From Arenibacter catalasegens (lineage in GTDB: Bacteria > Bacteroidota > Bacteroidia > Flavobacteriales > Flavobacteriaceae): a stretch of DNA of 64,000 bases. Positions 1 to 8,557 of the stretch are shown piece by piece (within the stretch, counting starts at the first letter, position 1; every line of letters starts with the position of its first letter). The stretch covers positions 143,761 to 207,760 of the forward strand of contig NZ_PHQQ01000005.1 in the NCBI RefSeq assembly GCF_002909235.1, read 5' to 3'. The notes under the pieces are model-generated. The model did no database searches. It was not told where the DNA came from and was given only the letters and a program-made list of their open reading frames with translations. The position numbers were made by a program, and so were the translations under genes.

Positions 1-633
1 GTGTGTATCGGCAATGGCAAACATGCCCCCAATATTGACGCCATACAAACCCTTAAAAGGGATATATGGCCTTTGATACGCCAAGAATTGACCAGTGCCA
101 ATCTATTTATCTACGGAGCTTATATGCCAGATAGCATTAAACAGTTGAACAAGCCGAAAGAAGGATTTTATATTATGGGACATGCCAATAAGGCCGGGGA
201 GGTTATTTCCAAGGCAAGGCTAAATTTGGCTCCCTTAAATTTTGGGGCGGGCATAAAGGGTAAATTATTAAGTGGCATGCTAAATGGCACGCCCAGTATT
301 ACTACAGAAATAGGAGCTGAAGGAATTTGTCCCGATTTACCTTGGAACGGAATTATTGCCAATGACCCAGGTCATTTTGCCCAGGCTGCCATAAAATTGT
401 ATGAAAATAGGGAACAGTGGTCACAGGCCCAGCAGAATGGCATTGCCATCATCAATAGTTATTACAACAAAGCTGTGTTTCAACAAAAATTATCCAATAA
501 AATTGAATTGATCAACAAGGATTTAGCCGTGCATAGATCGCATAATTTTGTAGGAGCCATGCTCTTACACCATACATTGGCCAGTACCAAGTTTATGTCC
601 AAGTGGATCGAGGAAAAAAATGGCAGCTCGTAA
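1..633 (+). CDS. Glycosyltransferase, GT4-like, C-terminal part (5' end outside window)
   Basis: The visible 210 residues look like the second Rossmann half of a GT-B glycosyltransferase that transfers a sugar from an activated donor, probably in surface glycan synthesis. The segment around residues 75-105 (ARLNLAPLNFGAGIKGKLL, then GTPSITTEIGAEGI) matches the donor-binding region of family 4 enzymes, where a conserved acidic or glycine-rich loop contacts the nucleotide sugar. Whole enzymes of this type are about 380-420 residues, so the N-terminal acceptor domain is missing. The GTG at base 1 is therefore almost certainly an internal valine codon and not a start. The acceptor and donor cannot be told. 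No linked glycan genes are visible downstream. Confidence 0.75.
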   Translation: MCIGNGKHAPNIDAIQTLKRDIWPLIRQELTSANLFIYGAYMPDSIKQLNKPKEGFYIMGHANKAGEVISKARLNLAPLNFGAGIKGKLLSGMLNGTPSITTEIGAEGICPDLPWNGIIANDPGHFAQAAIKLYENREQWSQAQQNGIAIINSYYNKAVFQQKLSNKIELINKDLAVHRSHNFVGAMLLHHTLASTKFMSKWIEEKNGSS

Positions 634-840
634 TTGAAGAAGACCCTCGTGCTATATTTTTTAAGCCCAATGGCTAGCTATGAACTACATCATAGGGTTG
701 CTGTATTAAATTAGAGACCCCGCCAAAAAGGCCGGGATTGTTCCTCCATCGTATTTCAATGCCCTTACGGCTTTTGAAATTGGTGTCTTACGAATAAAGT
801 AAAGTGTGTTATCTTTGATAACTGTTAAACCTTTTTTAGA

Positions 841-1686
841 ATGCAGAAAAAAATTGATTGGGAAGTAGTTAAGGAATTTGAAGATATAACCTATAAAAAA
901 TGTGGGGGCGTTGCCCGTATCGCTTTTAACAGGCCTAATGTGAGAAATGCGTTTAGGCCCAAAACTACCAGTGAGCTTTATCAGGCTTTTTATGACGCCC
1001 AAGAGGACACCAGTATTGGTGTAGTCCTACTTTCTGGGGAAGGTCCGTCTACAAAGGATGGTGTATATTCTTTTTGTAGCGGTGGCGACCAAAAGGCTAG
1101 GGGACACAAAGGCTATGTTGGGGAAGATGGAATGCACCGCTTAAATATTTTGGAAGTACAGCGTCTAATTAGGTTTATGCCCAAAGTGGTCATTGCAGTG
1201 GTTCCTGGATGGGCCGTTGGAGGAGGACATAGTTTACATGTGGTCTGCGATCTAACATTGGCCAGCAAAGAACATGCAATCTTTAAACAAACAGATGCTG
1301 ATGTGACCAGTTTTGATGGTGGTTATGGCTCTGCCTATCTGGCAAAAATGGTGGGCCAAAAAAAGGCGAGGGAAATATTTTTTCTTGGCAGAAATTATTC
1401 CGCTCAAGATGCTTTGGATATGGGAATGGTAAATGCTGTTATTCCACATGAGGAATTGGAAAATACCGCTTATGAGTGGGCCCAGGAAATTCTTGAAAAA
1501 TCGCCCACTTCCATAAAAATGCTAAAGTTTGCTATGAACCTCACTGATGACGGTATGGTGGGGCAACAGGTATTTGCCGGTGAGGCAACAAGGTTGGCCT
1601 ATATGACGGAAGAAGCCAAAGAAGGAAGAAATGCTTTTTTAGAAAAGCGCAAACCAAACTTTGGAAAGAACAACTGGATTCCCTAA
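841..1686 (+). CDS. menB: 1,4-dihydroxy-2-naphthoyl-CoA synthase
   Basis: Crotonase-fold enzyme that closes the second ring of the menaquinone precursor, converting o-succinylbenzoyl-CoA to 1,4-dihydroxy-2-naphthoyl-CoA in the cytoplasm. At 281 residues it has the usual MenB length. Family signs are the oxyanion-hole stretch FCSGGDQKARG near residue 80, a MenB hallmark, the glycine-rich GWAVGGGHSLHVVCDLTLAS near 121-140, and TDADVTSFDGGYGSAYLAK near 150-170, which carries the residues typical of MenB rather than enoyl-CoA hydratase. The C-terminal KPNFGKNNWIP is also MenB-like. The ATG at 841 gives the conserved N-terminus. It stands alone, so other men genes are elsewhere. A strong hairpin follows the stop at 1730-1763. 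Confidence 0.95.
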   Translation: MQKKIDWEVVKEFEDITYKKCGGVARIAFNRPNVRNAFRPKTTSELYQAFYDAQEDTSIGVVLLSGEGPSTKDGVYSFCSGGDQKARGHKGYVGEDGMHRLNILEVQRLIRFMPKVVIAVVPGWAVGGGHSLHVVCDLTLASKEHAIFKQTDADVTSFDGGYGSAYLAKMVGQKKAREIFFLGRNYSAQDALDMGMVNAVIPHEELENTAYEWAQEILEKSPTSIKMLKFAMNLTDDGMVGQQVFAGEATRLAYMTEEAKEGRNAFLEKRKPNFGKNNWIP

Positions 1687-1721
1687 TTGTATGGATCCAA
1701 CTTAAAAATATCCAAAACCTA

Positions 1722-1827
1722 AAAAACTAAAAAGAGCCTTGTCTTTTGGAACAAGGCTCTTTTACGAGAACACTATATGAAAATGAAAAATCTTTTATTT
1801 CTTTATTACATTACTAAAGTAGGGTAG
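1722..1827 (+). repeat. Duplicated terminator-plus-minigene unit, copy 1
   Basis: This approximately 105-base unit holds the menB terminator, the string ACGAGAACACTATATGAAAA and a 16-codon open frame at 1777-1827 (MKMKNLLFLYYITKVG). A second copy lies at 2621-2726 after the helicase-like gene. In both, the frame starts at the same ATG and closes after exactly 51 bases, although the second copy has a compensating insertion and deletion. The tiny frame may be chance, a leader-like peptide, or part of a small RNA. Confidence 0.6.
1730..1763 (+). terminator. Rho-independent terminator after menB
   Basis: Perfect 13-bp stem, AAAAGAGCCTTGT pairing with ACAAGGCTCTTTT, around an 8-base loop and ending in a T run. 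A close copy lies after the next gene at 2629-2662. Confidence 0.85.
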
Positions 1828-1942
1828 AAGGCTTTTATGGGAAAACAATTGTTGTGAAGTAATAAAAAGTTGTGGTCTGTCTAGAGAAACTTGATACGAG
1901 CCAAAATAAAAAATAAAAAATTCGAGTAGTTAATACTAAAAT

Positions 1943-2560
1943 ATGGCATTCAAAAAAATACAGGAACAGTTAGAAGAAGCTTTGGAAGTGGTGGGATTAA
2001 AAGAACCTCTACCTTTTCAAAAGGCAGTCCTTTCAAAAATAAAAGGAGGATCCAGTATCTTTGGTATAGCTCCTGAAGGTGCCGGTAAGACCACCTCCAT
2101 AATTATAAGTACACTACAAAAATTAAATTGTACAGCCTTTGAAGATGCCCCGCGGGCGCTCATCTTTGTACAGGATAAGGAATCGGCCTTAGCCTTACAA
2201 AGTGAATTTGAACGTTACACAAGGCGAATGGACCTGCGCATCTACCCCGTTTATGAAGAACACAATATAGATACACAGAGAAATGAAATTTTTGAGGGAG
2301 TTGATATTGTTATTGCTACCCCGAAAAGGTTGAGCAAGATTTTTTACCTCAACGGCATCAATCTAGGGAAACTCAAATTATTTATTGTGGAAGATGCTGA
2401 GTTCTTATTCAAAGCCAGCCCTTTTTCAGATGTGATTCGAATCCCAGAAAGTTTGGATCGCTGTCAATATGCAATTTTCTCTACGAAATTTGATGCCCGT
2501 ATGGAACGCATGCAAGAATTGTTTATGGCAAACGCCCAGATTGTTGAAGTAAAAGAATAA
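1943..2560 (+). CDS. Degenerate DEAD/DEAH-type helicase N-terminal domain protein
   Basis: A 205-residue protein with only the first RecA-like domain of a superfamily 2 helicase. A Q-motif-like LPFQKAVLSKI is near residue 23, Walker A is APEGAGKTTS near 43-52, and an ATPKRL motif is near 125. The Walker B/DEAD box is altered to VEDAEFL, and the SAT motif III appears as FSTK. No second helicase domain follows and the frame ends cleanly, so this looks like a stable short family and not a fresh truncation. It may bind ATP and nucleic acid without unwinding. The function is not known to me. A copy of the terminator repeat follows the stop. Confidence 0.75.
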   Translation: MAFKKIQEQLEEALEVVGLKEPLPFQKAVLSKIKGGSSIFGIAPEGAGKTTSIIISTLQKLNCTAFEDAPRALIFVQDKESALALQSEFERYTRRMDLRIYPVYEEHNIDTQRNEIFEGVDIVIATPKRLSKIFYLNGINLGKLKLFIVEDAEFLFKASPFSDVIRIPESLDRCQYAIFSTKFDARMERMQELFMANAQIVEVKE

Positions 2561-2620
2561 TTAGCGGGCCTTTTCTATAATTGATCCATATTAAATTTAT
2601 CAATTACGACTAAAAATGCC

Positions 2621-2726
2621 TTAAACTAAAAAGAGCCTTATCTTTTAGGACAAAGCTCTTTTACGAGAACACTATATGAAAATGAAAAATCTTTTATTTC
2701 GTTTTTATTACACTACTAATGTATAG
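2621..2726 (+). repeat. Duplicated terminator-plus-minigene unit, copy 2
   Basis: Second copy of the unit at 1722-1827. The hairpin at 2629-2662 (AAAAGAGCCTT with a few mismatches to the right arm, then a T run) should terminate the helicase-like gene. The minigene frame is 2676-2726 (MKMKNLLFRFYYTTNV), also 16 codons. Confidence 0.6.
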
Positions 2727-2940
2727 TGAGTTGTGGACTGAAAGAAATAAATGTTGGGAAATGGCCTTTTTCTGTGGTGAAAGTTCCATTTGTTGATATT
2801 TTGATCCTTTTACTCTTCAAAAAACAGGACGCTACGCATGTAAATGCATAAAAAAGAATCAAACTTAAGGGGATAAATATTCCAAAATACAAGGATTGGG
2901 CCTCCTACTAAATGTCTATAGTTATTAAAATACTATCATA

Positions 2941-3042
2941 TTATTCTTTTTCATTGGTAAGCTGCGTAGAACTGGGATCTCTGCCCAAAAGCCTCTTTAC
3001 GAACTCTAATACTACCAGGTTCCAAATCAGAAAACCTGACAT
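2941..3042 (-). CDS. Possible small protein, 33 aa
   Basis: Reading the minus strand from the ATG at 3042 gives a 33-codon frame starting MSGFLIWNLVVLEFVKRLLG and ending in QLTNEKE. The composition is protein-like: a hydrophobic or amphipathic helix followed by a charged tail. An in-frame stop lies shortly upstream, so it is not the end of a longer gene unless frameshifted. It sits in an otherwise empty 460-base gap. It could be a small membrane-associated protein or a gene remnant. No family recognised. Confidence 0.3.
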   Translation of the reverse strand: MSGFLIWNLVVLEFVKRLLGRDPSSTQLTNEKE

Positions 3043-3210
3043 AATCTTAAAGAAAAGGAATTAGGTCAAAAAAAGAAGAGCTTTTCTATAGTGAACCATT
3101 ACAATTGTTTTACAGGTACAAGCATACACTTTTTATTTTTTTAATTTATCTTTAATCCTATCTATCTCTCCATTAAATTTCAACAGCACAGGTTGAGTTA
3201 TCGAAAGTGT

Positions 3211-4077
3211 ATGAAAAATTGGTTGACGTTTTTAATTTTGTGGTTTGTTTTGCCATTTTATGCGCAAACTTCTGAAAACACTATTTCGGGAAGAGTGACC
3301 GATGTATGGGAAGTTCCCATACCAAATGTAAATATTTTGCTCAAAGACACTCAACGTGGAACACAAACTGATGAAGGCGGATGGTTCTCCCTAAATGCAC
3401 AAGCCAATGAGGTTTTAGTGTTCTCTTCCCTGGGATATGGTAGTTATGAACTTGTTCTTACGGAAACGGAAGAGATACTAAAAATTGTCTTATCGCCAAT
3501 GGCAACTGAGTTGGATGAAGTGACCTTAAAGAAAAGGAAACGAAAAACCCAAAAAGACATTTTGGCCGAATTCCCCGAAAACACAAATCTGGTCAAGACC
3601 TCAAGAGGTGTTTTAAACAAAGACCGTTCTTCATCATCTTTTCAGGTTATCAGCGGTAAGGATTTGGTAGCGACAGGACCTGATTTTTTGACTTCTTTGT
3701 TATCCTATAGCCCTAGTATGAGGGTTGTTCGAGTGCCTGAGGTAAAGGTTTATTTGCGTAGAATAGCCTATTCCATGTATGATTCCATCGGGACACCTCC
3801 GAAAGCCATTTTTGATGTGGATGGGTTCATCCAAGAAACTGCACCTACGTATCTATCATCACATGATATAGACCGTATTGCCATACTTGAGCGTAATGCT
3901 GCGATTTCCAGATATGGACCTATGGGAGTTGGAGGGGTCATTGTAATCAACACCAAGGCCACTACCCAAGTGGATTACAGTGGAGATGTTAGGCAGTATG
4001 ATAATTCCGCTTTACGGGACAGTCTAAATGAACTGTTTATAGACCAAAGTAGGAATGCGCCCATACCACCTGATTAA
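3211..4077 (+). CDS. Secreted CarboxypepD_reg-like / TonB plug-domain protein without a barrel
   Basis: Signal peptide MKNWLTFLILWFVLPFYAQ, then a CarboxypepD_reg-like beta-sandwich at about residues 20-100 (ISGRVTDVWEVPIPNVNILL, then DEGGWFSL), then a segment resembling a TonB receptor plug (VYLRRIAYSMYD to IFDVDGFIQETAP and GPMGVGGVIVINTK). The protein ends after about 289 residues with no outer-membrane barrel. It may be a periplasmic plug-like adaptor or a shortened receptor. I chose the ATG at 3211 because it starts the signal peptide directly; an upstream TTG at 3193 would add six residues. The next gene is convergent. Confidence 0.7.
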   Translation: MKNWLTFLILWFVLPFYAQTSENTISGRVTDVWEVPIPNVNILLKDTQRGTQTDEGGWFSLNAQANEVLVFSSLGYGSYELVLTETEEILKIVLSPMATELDEVTLKKRKRKTQKDILAEFPENTNLVKTSRGVLNKDRSSSSFQVISGKDLVATGPDFLTSLLSYSPSMRVVRVPEVKVYLRRIAYSMYDSIGTPPKAIFDVDGFIQETAPTYLSSHDIDRIAILERNAAISRYGPMGVGGVIVINTKATTQVDYSGDVRQYDNSALRDSLNELFIDQSRNAPIPPD

Positions 4078-4118
4078 ATGAAAGCTTTTTGGAAGATTTC
4101 CTAATAAATTATACGTGC

Positions 4119-5909
4119 TTATTTTAACGAAGCGAAATTATCAATATTTAATTTTGCTTTTATCCGGTTGTTCCATTTAACCAAACCTTCATAGTCACTA
4201 CCGTCACGAGTTTCCTTTTCTATTTTTTTCACTTCGGATGAAGCCCCCTTGTACATGTCATCATAAATTAATTTTGCCTCATCAAAGGTCGTATTCTCCG
4301 TAATCCGGGAAGCGGCCAATTGTCTATAAACCTCATAAATATCAAAAATGATATTGAAATAGACCAGCTTATTTTTTGTACGCTCATAGCTGAATTGAGA
4401 GGAATCGATATCCAACAAAGTTCGGCTCACTATTTTTGTAATCCCATTTTCACCTTTATAACTATCCACCATATAACAGATGTTAATATTGTCTTTGTCT
4501 TTTTGGGAAGGTTTGCTTTGCATCTGTTGAAATGGTGAATCGTAGGCTATTCCTGTTGTTATATTGGCACCTGGGGTATTGCCCAAGGTACCTTTTCCTT
4601 TTTCTTCAAAGGCTAAATCATGTAAATGCCCCCAATTAAGCCTGCGACCTTGCAGCCATGAAAGTACCGTGGGCCTTGTATATTTTAAATCATCCAATGG
4701 GATGTAATTATTAAAATTAATCAAGAATCCATTTTTTTTCATGAAGTCCATCGACCTGTTTTCATTGATACTTTTGGGAAATTGGTAGTTGGTCTCCCAA
4801 AAATCATTGGATGCCTGCAAGGCGATCATTTTGTCATAATCGTTGTTAAAAGGAATCGCCTTGGTAAAATAGGGGTCTTCAAAGAATGCATCGTAATCAA
4901 AGAAATATAGAAAAGTGCGTGAATCGATGATTTCTGATACATTTTTAGATCTGTAACCCATTTGAAAGTTAAGTTCCAGATACTGGATCTTTTCTGGCTC
5001 CATAGGGTTAAAAACAATGTTGAGCTGAATCTCCATCGGGGTAAGTACTACATCTGGGTTGATGGAGGCCAATGCATTTGTTATGGGATCAACCGCCGAA
5101 AGTTCTATTTTTTTGATCATCAACAGGTCAGGGTCCACCAACATTTTACCATTAAACAATCTACCATTGGCCACTTTGGGGGAAAACGAAATGGATACTT
5201 CCTCCTGGCTACAAGTAATGCAATCATCAATTTTCACATCGTATATTCTTTCAATGGCATTAAAGCTCAAATTCCCTGGATAATCCGGTAATATTTGTTT
5301 GGAGGCCCCAAAAAGTTGAAAGTCGCTCAAAATTTTGGTGTTGTCCAAGCTATAGAAGGGGAATGATCTGTTTTGCCCAAACCGTCCACTTTTTACCCTG
5401 AGGTCCAAAATACCTTTTGCTAAATTTTGCTCACTGTTGTAGAAGCCTTCTACATGCTCGATCGGAATATTTCTTGTGGAGGATATCATGGTCAGAAAGG
5501 CCTTGCTGACGGAAGTATTTTTACTCTTTCGGTAGACTTCTATAATCTTGCCCAATAGTTTATAGGGGTAAACCTTGTCTTGGCCGGCAGTCAGCACAAC
5601 CTCTTCCAAAACTGAAACATCCGTTTCCAATTTAAGTTTGGATTCATTCTCAAAATAAGATAATACTGTTTTTTTTGTTTTAAACCCTAAGTGTCTTACC
5701 TCAAGTGAATCCTTCGAAAAAACACTATCCACCGCGAACTTACCATCCTCATTGGTTATAGTAGAATGTGCTTTTGTGCCATAAATCCTTATAGTACAAT
5801 AAGGCAATGGTTCATTTGACATGCTGTCGTAAATAAAGCCTTCAATTTTAGACTGGGCCAAACTTGTTGAGCCAGTAATAATTATCAAAAAGAAAATGAT
5901 TTTTTTCAT
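4119..5909 (-). CDS. Secreted CarboxypepD_reg-like domain protein, 596 aa
   Basis: N-terminal signal peptide (MKKIIFFLIIITGSTSLAQ), then one CarboxypepD_reg-like domain at about residues 22-105 (IEGFIYDSMSNEPLPYCTI, TNEDGKFAV). The remaining 490 residues have no recognisable enzyme motif. A CITC pair near residue 235 could bind metal or form a disulfide. Bacteroidota encode many such proteins, which are often found in the periplasm or at the outer membrane with unknown roles; the layout resembles DUF5686-type proteins but I cannot confirm that. It stands alone, with a convergent neighbour downstream and a long empty gap upstream. Confidence 0.65.
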   Translation of the reverse strand: MKKIIFFLIIITGSTSLAQSKIEGFIYDSMSNEPLPYCTIRIYGTKAHSTITNEDGKFAVDSVFSKDSLEVRHLGFKTKKTVLSYFENESKLKLETDVSVLEEVVLTAGQDKVYPYKLLGKIIEVYRKSKNTSVSKAFLTMISSTRNIPIEHVEGFYNSEQNLAKGILDLRVKSGRFGQNRSFPFYSLDNTKILSDFQLFGASKQILPDYPGNLSFNAIERIYDVKIDDCITCSQEEVSISFSPKVANGRLFNGKMLVDPDLLMIKKIELSAVDPITNALASINPDVVLTPMEIQLNIVFNPMEPEKIQYLELNFQMGYRSKNVSEIIDSRTFLYFFDYDAFFEDPYFTKAIPFNNDYDKMIALQASNDFWETNYQFPKSINENRSMDFMKKNGFLINFNNYIPLDDLKYTRPTVLSWLQGRRLNWGHLHDLAFEEKGKGTLGNTPGANITTGIAYDSPFQQMQSKPSQKDKDNINICYMVDSYKGENGITKIVSRTLLDIDSSQFSYERTKNKLVYFNIIFDIYEVYRQLAASRITENTTFDEAKLIYDDMYKGASSEVKKIEKETRDGSDYEGLVKWNNRIKAKLNIDNFASLK

Positions 5910-6297
5910 TCCGATTACTTCGCCGTTAAAAGATTATTCACACTAAGTTAACCGTTTTATTTTTATGACGTGATTTGATTGGCGGTTTATTCCTTAGCTT
6001 TTTTTAAAGGAATTTGTAGTAATTTTTGTTATGAAGAATGTACCTCTAATATCTAAGTTTTGAAAGCGGTTATCAAGGACTCCACTTATTCCTAAATAAA
6101 GGGTTAAATTTATTCCACTCAAGTTTTCGATTTGGGAATGAAATGTATTTAAGGGAATATTATGTTTCGAAAAGAAAATTTAGGAATATATAGTCTACGC
6201 TTGCCCCATACAAGGTTGTGCTGAACATTTAATTGGTTTACAGAATATATGGTATTAATAGGACCCTGCTTGGGTCCGCCTTAAATTATTCAGATAA
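5910..6297. other. Intergenic gap
   Basis: Divergent gap of about 390 bases between a minus-strand secreted protein and the FRG-domain gene. It must carry both promoters, but I see no confident -33/-7 pair, no hairpin and no protein-like frame. Confidence 0.5.
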
Positions 6298-7113
6298 ATG
6301 GCAGATTTTGAATTATTTGAACCTAAGAATTGGTTAGAACTGCAAGAATACTTATTCAATGAAAAAGACAATAAGATCGATAGGTTTCGTTCTCCTTATG
6401 CCTATAGAGGAGTCTATAATGCCCAATTTGGATTAGAGACCAGTCTCCAAAGATTGGGAAGAATACCTTCTAAAGTTGAAGGTACAATGATCAGAAACTT
6501 TAAGAAGTACTCGCCGATAAACACCTTGATCGATGATTATAATAACCTCTGGAACTGGATATCCTTGGGACAACACCATGGGCTGCCTACAAGGCTAATT
6601 GACTGGACCCACTCACCAAATGTTGCATTACATTTTTTAACGGAGGACATGAGTACTTATAATGTAGACGGAGCCATCTGGATGGTAAACTATGTAGCAC
6701 TAAGAGAGCACCTCCCGGACGAGCTAAAAACACCCATTTTGAGCAAGGATATATTCTATTTTAGCTCCATGGAGCTGAAAGAAACTATTGGTAATTCCAT
6801 AGAGGAACTATATGATTTTTCAAGTAGAAACACAAATACCATGGTGTTTTTCGAGCCACCTTCCCTTGATGATCGCATAATTAACCAATTTGCACTTTTC
6901 TCATTTATGTTAGATCCGGATTCCAGTCCATTGGACTGGCTTAAAAACCATCCCAAATATTTAAAAAAGGTCATTATCCCATCAGGATTAAAGTGGGAAA
7001 TAAGGGATAAGCTCGACCAAGCAAATATTTCTGAAAGGATCATATATCCTGGCTTAGAGGGAATTTCCAAATGGCTGAAAAGGTGGTATAGCGATAAGAA
7101 CAAGATCAAGTAA
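6298..7113 (+). CDS. FRG domain-containing protein
   Basis: The protein has 271 residues, with the FRG signature in its first half: PYAYRGVYNAQFGLETSLQR near residues 34-53, then GQHHGLPTRLIDWTHSPNVA near 94-113, which is the conserved H-GLPTRL-DWT core. There is no signal peptide or membrane segment, so it should be cytoplasmic. The biochemical role of FRG domains is not established; they occur in bacteria and phages, sometimes in defence-associated loci. Neighbours give no help: the gene is alone, flanked by non-coding DNA. The ATG at 6298 is the only good start. Confidence 0.85.
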   Translation: MADFELFEPKNWLELQEYLFNEKDNKIDRFRSPYAYRGVYNAQFGLETSLQRLGRIPSKVEGTMIRNFKKYSPINTLIDDYNNLWNWISLGQHHGLPTRLIDWTHSPNVALHFLTEDMSTYNVDGAIWMVNYVALREHLPDELKTPILSKDIFYFSSMELKETIGNSIEELYDFSSRNTNTMVFFEPPSLDDRIINQFALFSFMLDPDSSPLDWLKNHPKYLKKVIIPSGLKWEIRDKLDQANISERIIYPGLEGISKWLKRWYSDKNKIK

Positions 7114-7393
7114 TTTTACAGGTTTTTAATTCAGAATTCGCAAAAAATTAAGAAAAAATAAAGTCAGACCGATTTAGGCGAAAAATACTTAAAAGTTTAT
7201 AATTGATATTTGGCCTGTTGCTAATCAACAACTAATACTTATAAATTAAAATTTTGTCCTATTTTAGGCGTGAGGGGGGGGTAGATCCATAATTGCAAAG
7301 TATATCTCCTAAGCTAAGGGGGTCGTGAATTATTTACTAGTCATTAATCTGAAACTCCTTATTCTATTGGTCAATTATGCTAAAAAGTATGAT

Positions 7394-7855
7394 GTGAAAT
7401 ATTTAAATAGAAAACTAGAGACTAAAAAAACGACGTTGACAAAATATTTCATTTTGTCCGCCATACTGATTTTCTTGTTGGCCTGTCAGAACAAAATAGA
7501 AGATGACCCATATATTTGGAAAAAACTTAAGGTAACGGCCACTGCCTATAATTCTTTTCCTTCCCAAACCTCCGCAATACATCCAGGGATAACTGCTTGG
7601 GGTGATTCTATAAAACCTGGTATGAAAATAATTGCCGTATCAAGGGATTTAATTCCTTTGGGATTGGATTACAATACCCCTGTTAAAATACAGGGCGATA
7701 CCAGTATTTATTTGGTAAAGGATAAGATGCATTCCAAATGGAAAAATCGCATCGACATTTACATGGACGAGGATAAAGAAAAGGCCTTAAAGTGGGGGAG
7801 AAAAAAAATAACCATCCACTATGGGGTAAAAAAGGACTCCATAGAAATAAAATGA
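7394..7855 (+). CDS. 3D (Asp-Asp-Asp) domain lipoprotein
   Basis: A small lipoprotein with a double-psi beta-barrel 3D domain, the fold used by MltA-type and Rpf/YocH-like cell-wall enzymes. The domain core is KVTATAYN near the N-terminus and VKDKMHSKWKNRIDIYMD near the C-terminus, where the acidic residues lie. The signal ends in the lipobox LLAC. The frame is open from a GTG at 7325; I set the start at the GTG at 7394, and a TTG at 7436 would begin right at the signal peptide. No ATG is available, so the start is uncertain. The stop overlaps an ATG of the next frame, suggesting co-transcription with the amidase. An 8-G run lies upstream at 7274-7281. Confidence 0.7.
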   Translation: MKYLNRKLETKKTTLTKYFILSAILIFLLACQNKIEDDPYIWKKLKVTATAYNSFPSQTSAIHPGITAWGDSIKPGMKIIAVSRDLIPLGLDYNTPVKIQGDTSIYLVKDKMHSKWKNRIDIYMDEDKEKALKWGRKKITIHYGVKKDSIEIK

Positions 7856-7896
7856 TCTTGTATCTTTATTCTATCAGTTTATATTCCAAAAAAATA

Positions 7897-8556
7897 ATGA
7901 AAATCATCATCCTACTATGTGCCCTATTCCTAGCCATATCTTGTTCCGTAAATCGGGAAATAATTGACCGACCCATCATTTTTGATCAGGAGCGCAATAA
8001 TCTCACCTTGGAATATCTGTCCGACCATTATGGGCTTGTTCAAGATACACCTACTATAGAGCCTAGAATGGTAGTATTGCACTGGACCGTAATTCCAACC
8101 TTGGAAAAATCGTATCAGGCATTTGAGTTACCTACTTTACCAGATTGGAGACCAGAGATAAGCGCGGCCAGTGGATTAAATGTATCCTCCCAATTTCTGG
8201 TTGATCAAGATGGTACCATATATAGGCTAATGCCCGAAACTACTATGGCAAGACACGTAATTGGTCTAAATCATTGCGCTATTGGGGTTGAAAATGTTGG
8301 AGGAACAGGAGATACAAAACTTACTAGGGCACAATTAAGGTCCAATAAATGGTTGGTGAAATATTTAAAATCCAAATACGATATCGATTACCTTATAGGC
8401 CACTACGAGTATACCTTTTTTGAAGATCATGACCTATGGTTGGAAAAAGATCCAGGATATAGGACGGTAAAGACCGATCCTGGTGAGAAATTTCTAAGAA
8501 GAGTAAAAAGAGCCTCCAAAAAACTTAATTTTAAACCTACACCGGCAGCAAAATAA
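7897..8556 (+). CDS. N-acetylmuramoyl-L-alanine amidase (amidase_2), lipoprotein
   Basis: A zinc amidase that should cut the bond between N-acetylmuramic acid and L-alanine in peptidoglycan. Amidase_2/PGRP-fold signs are MVVLHWTVIP (first zinc His), a substrate-handling stretch VSSQFLVDQDGTIYRLMPE, HVIGLNHCAIGVENVGG (second His region), and LIGHYEY. The start at 7897 gives MKIIILLCALFLAISC, a classic lipoprotein signal, so the enzyme is probably anchored to a membrane facing the periplasm. An alternative ATG at 7852 overlaps the stop of the 3D-domain gene in an ATGA arrangement and would add 15 residues. It is followed one base later by an M14 peptidase, making a three-gene set for wall or peptide turnover. 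Confidence 0.85.
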   Translation: MKIIILLCALFLAISCSVNREIIDRPIIFDQERNNLTLEYLSDHYGLVQDTPTIEPRMVVLHWTVIPTLEKSYQAFELPTLPDWRPEISAASGLNVSSQFLVDQDGTIYRLMPETTMARHVIGLNHCAIGVENVGGTGDTKLTRAQLRSNKWLVKYLKSKYDIDYLIGHYEYTFFEDHDLWLEKDPGYRTVKTDPGEKFLRRVKRASKKLNFKPTPAAK

Positions 8557-8557
8557 T

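Noticed and set aside
1..633. Complete glycosyltransferase starting at GTG in base 1
   Set aside because: The length is about half of the family norm and only the donor-binding half is present.
3193..3210. Upstream TTG start of the plug-domain protein
   Set aside because: The ATG at 3211 begins directly with a signal peptide, so the extra six residues are unlikely.
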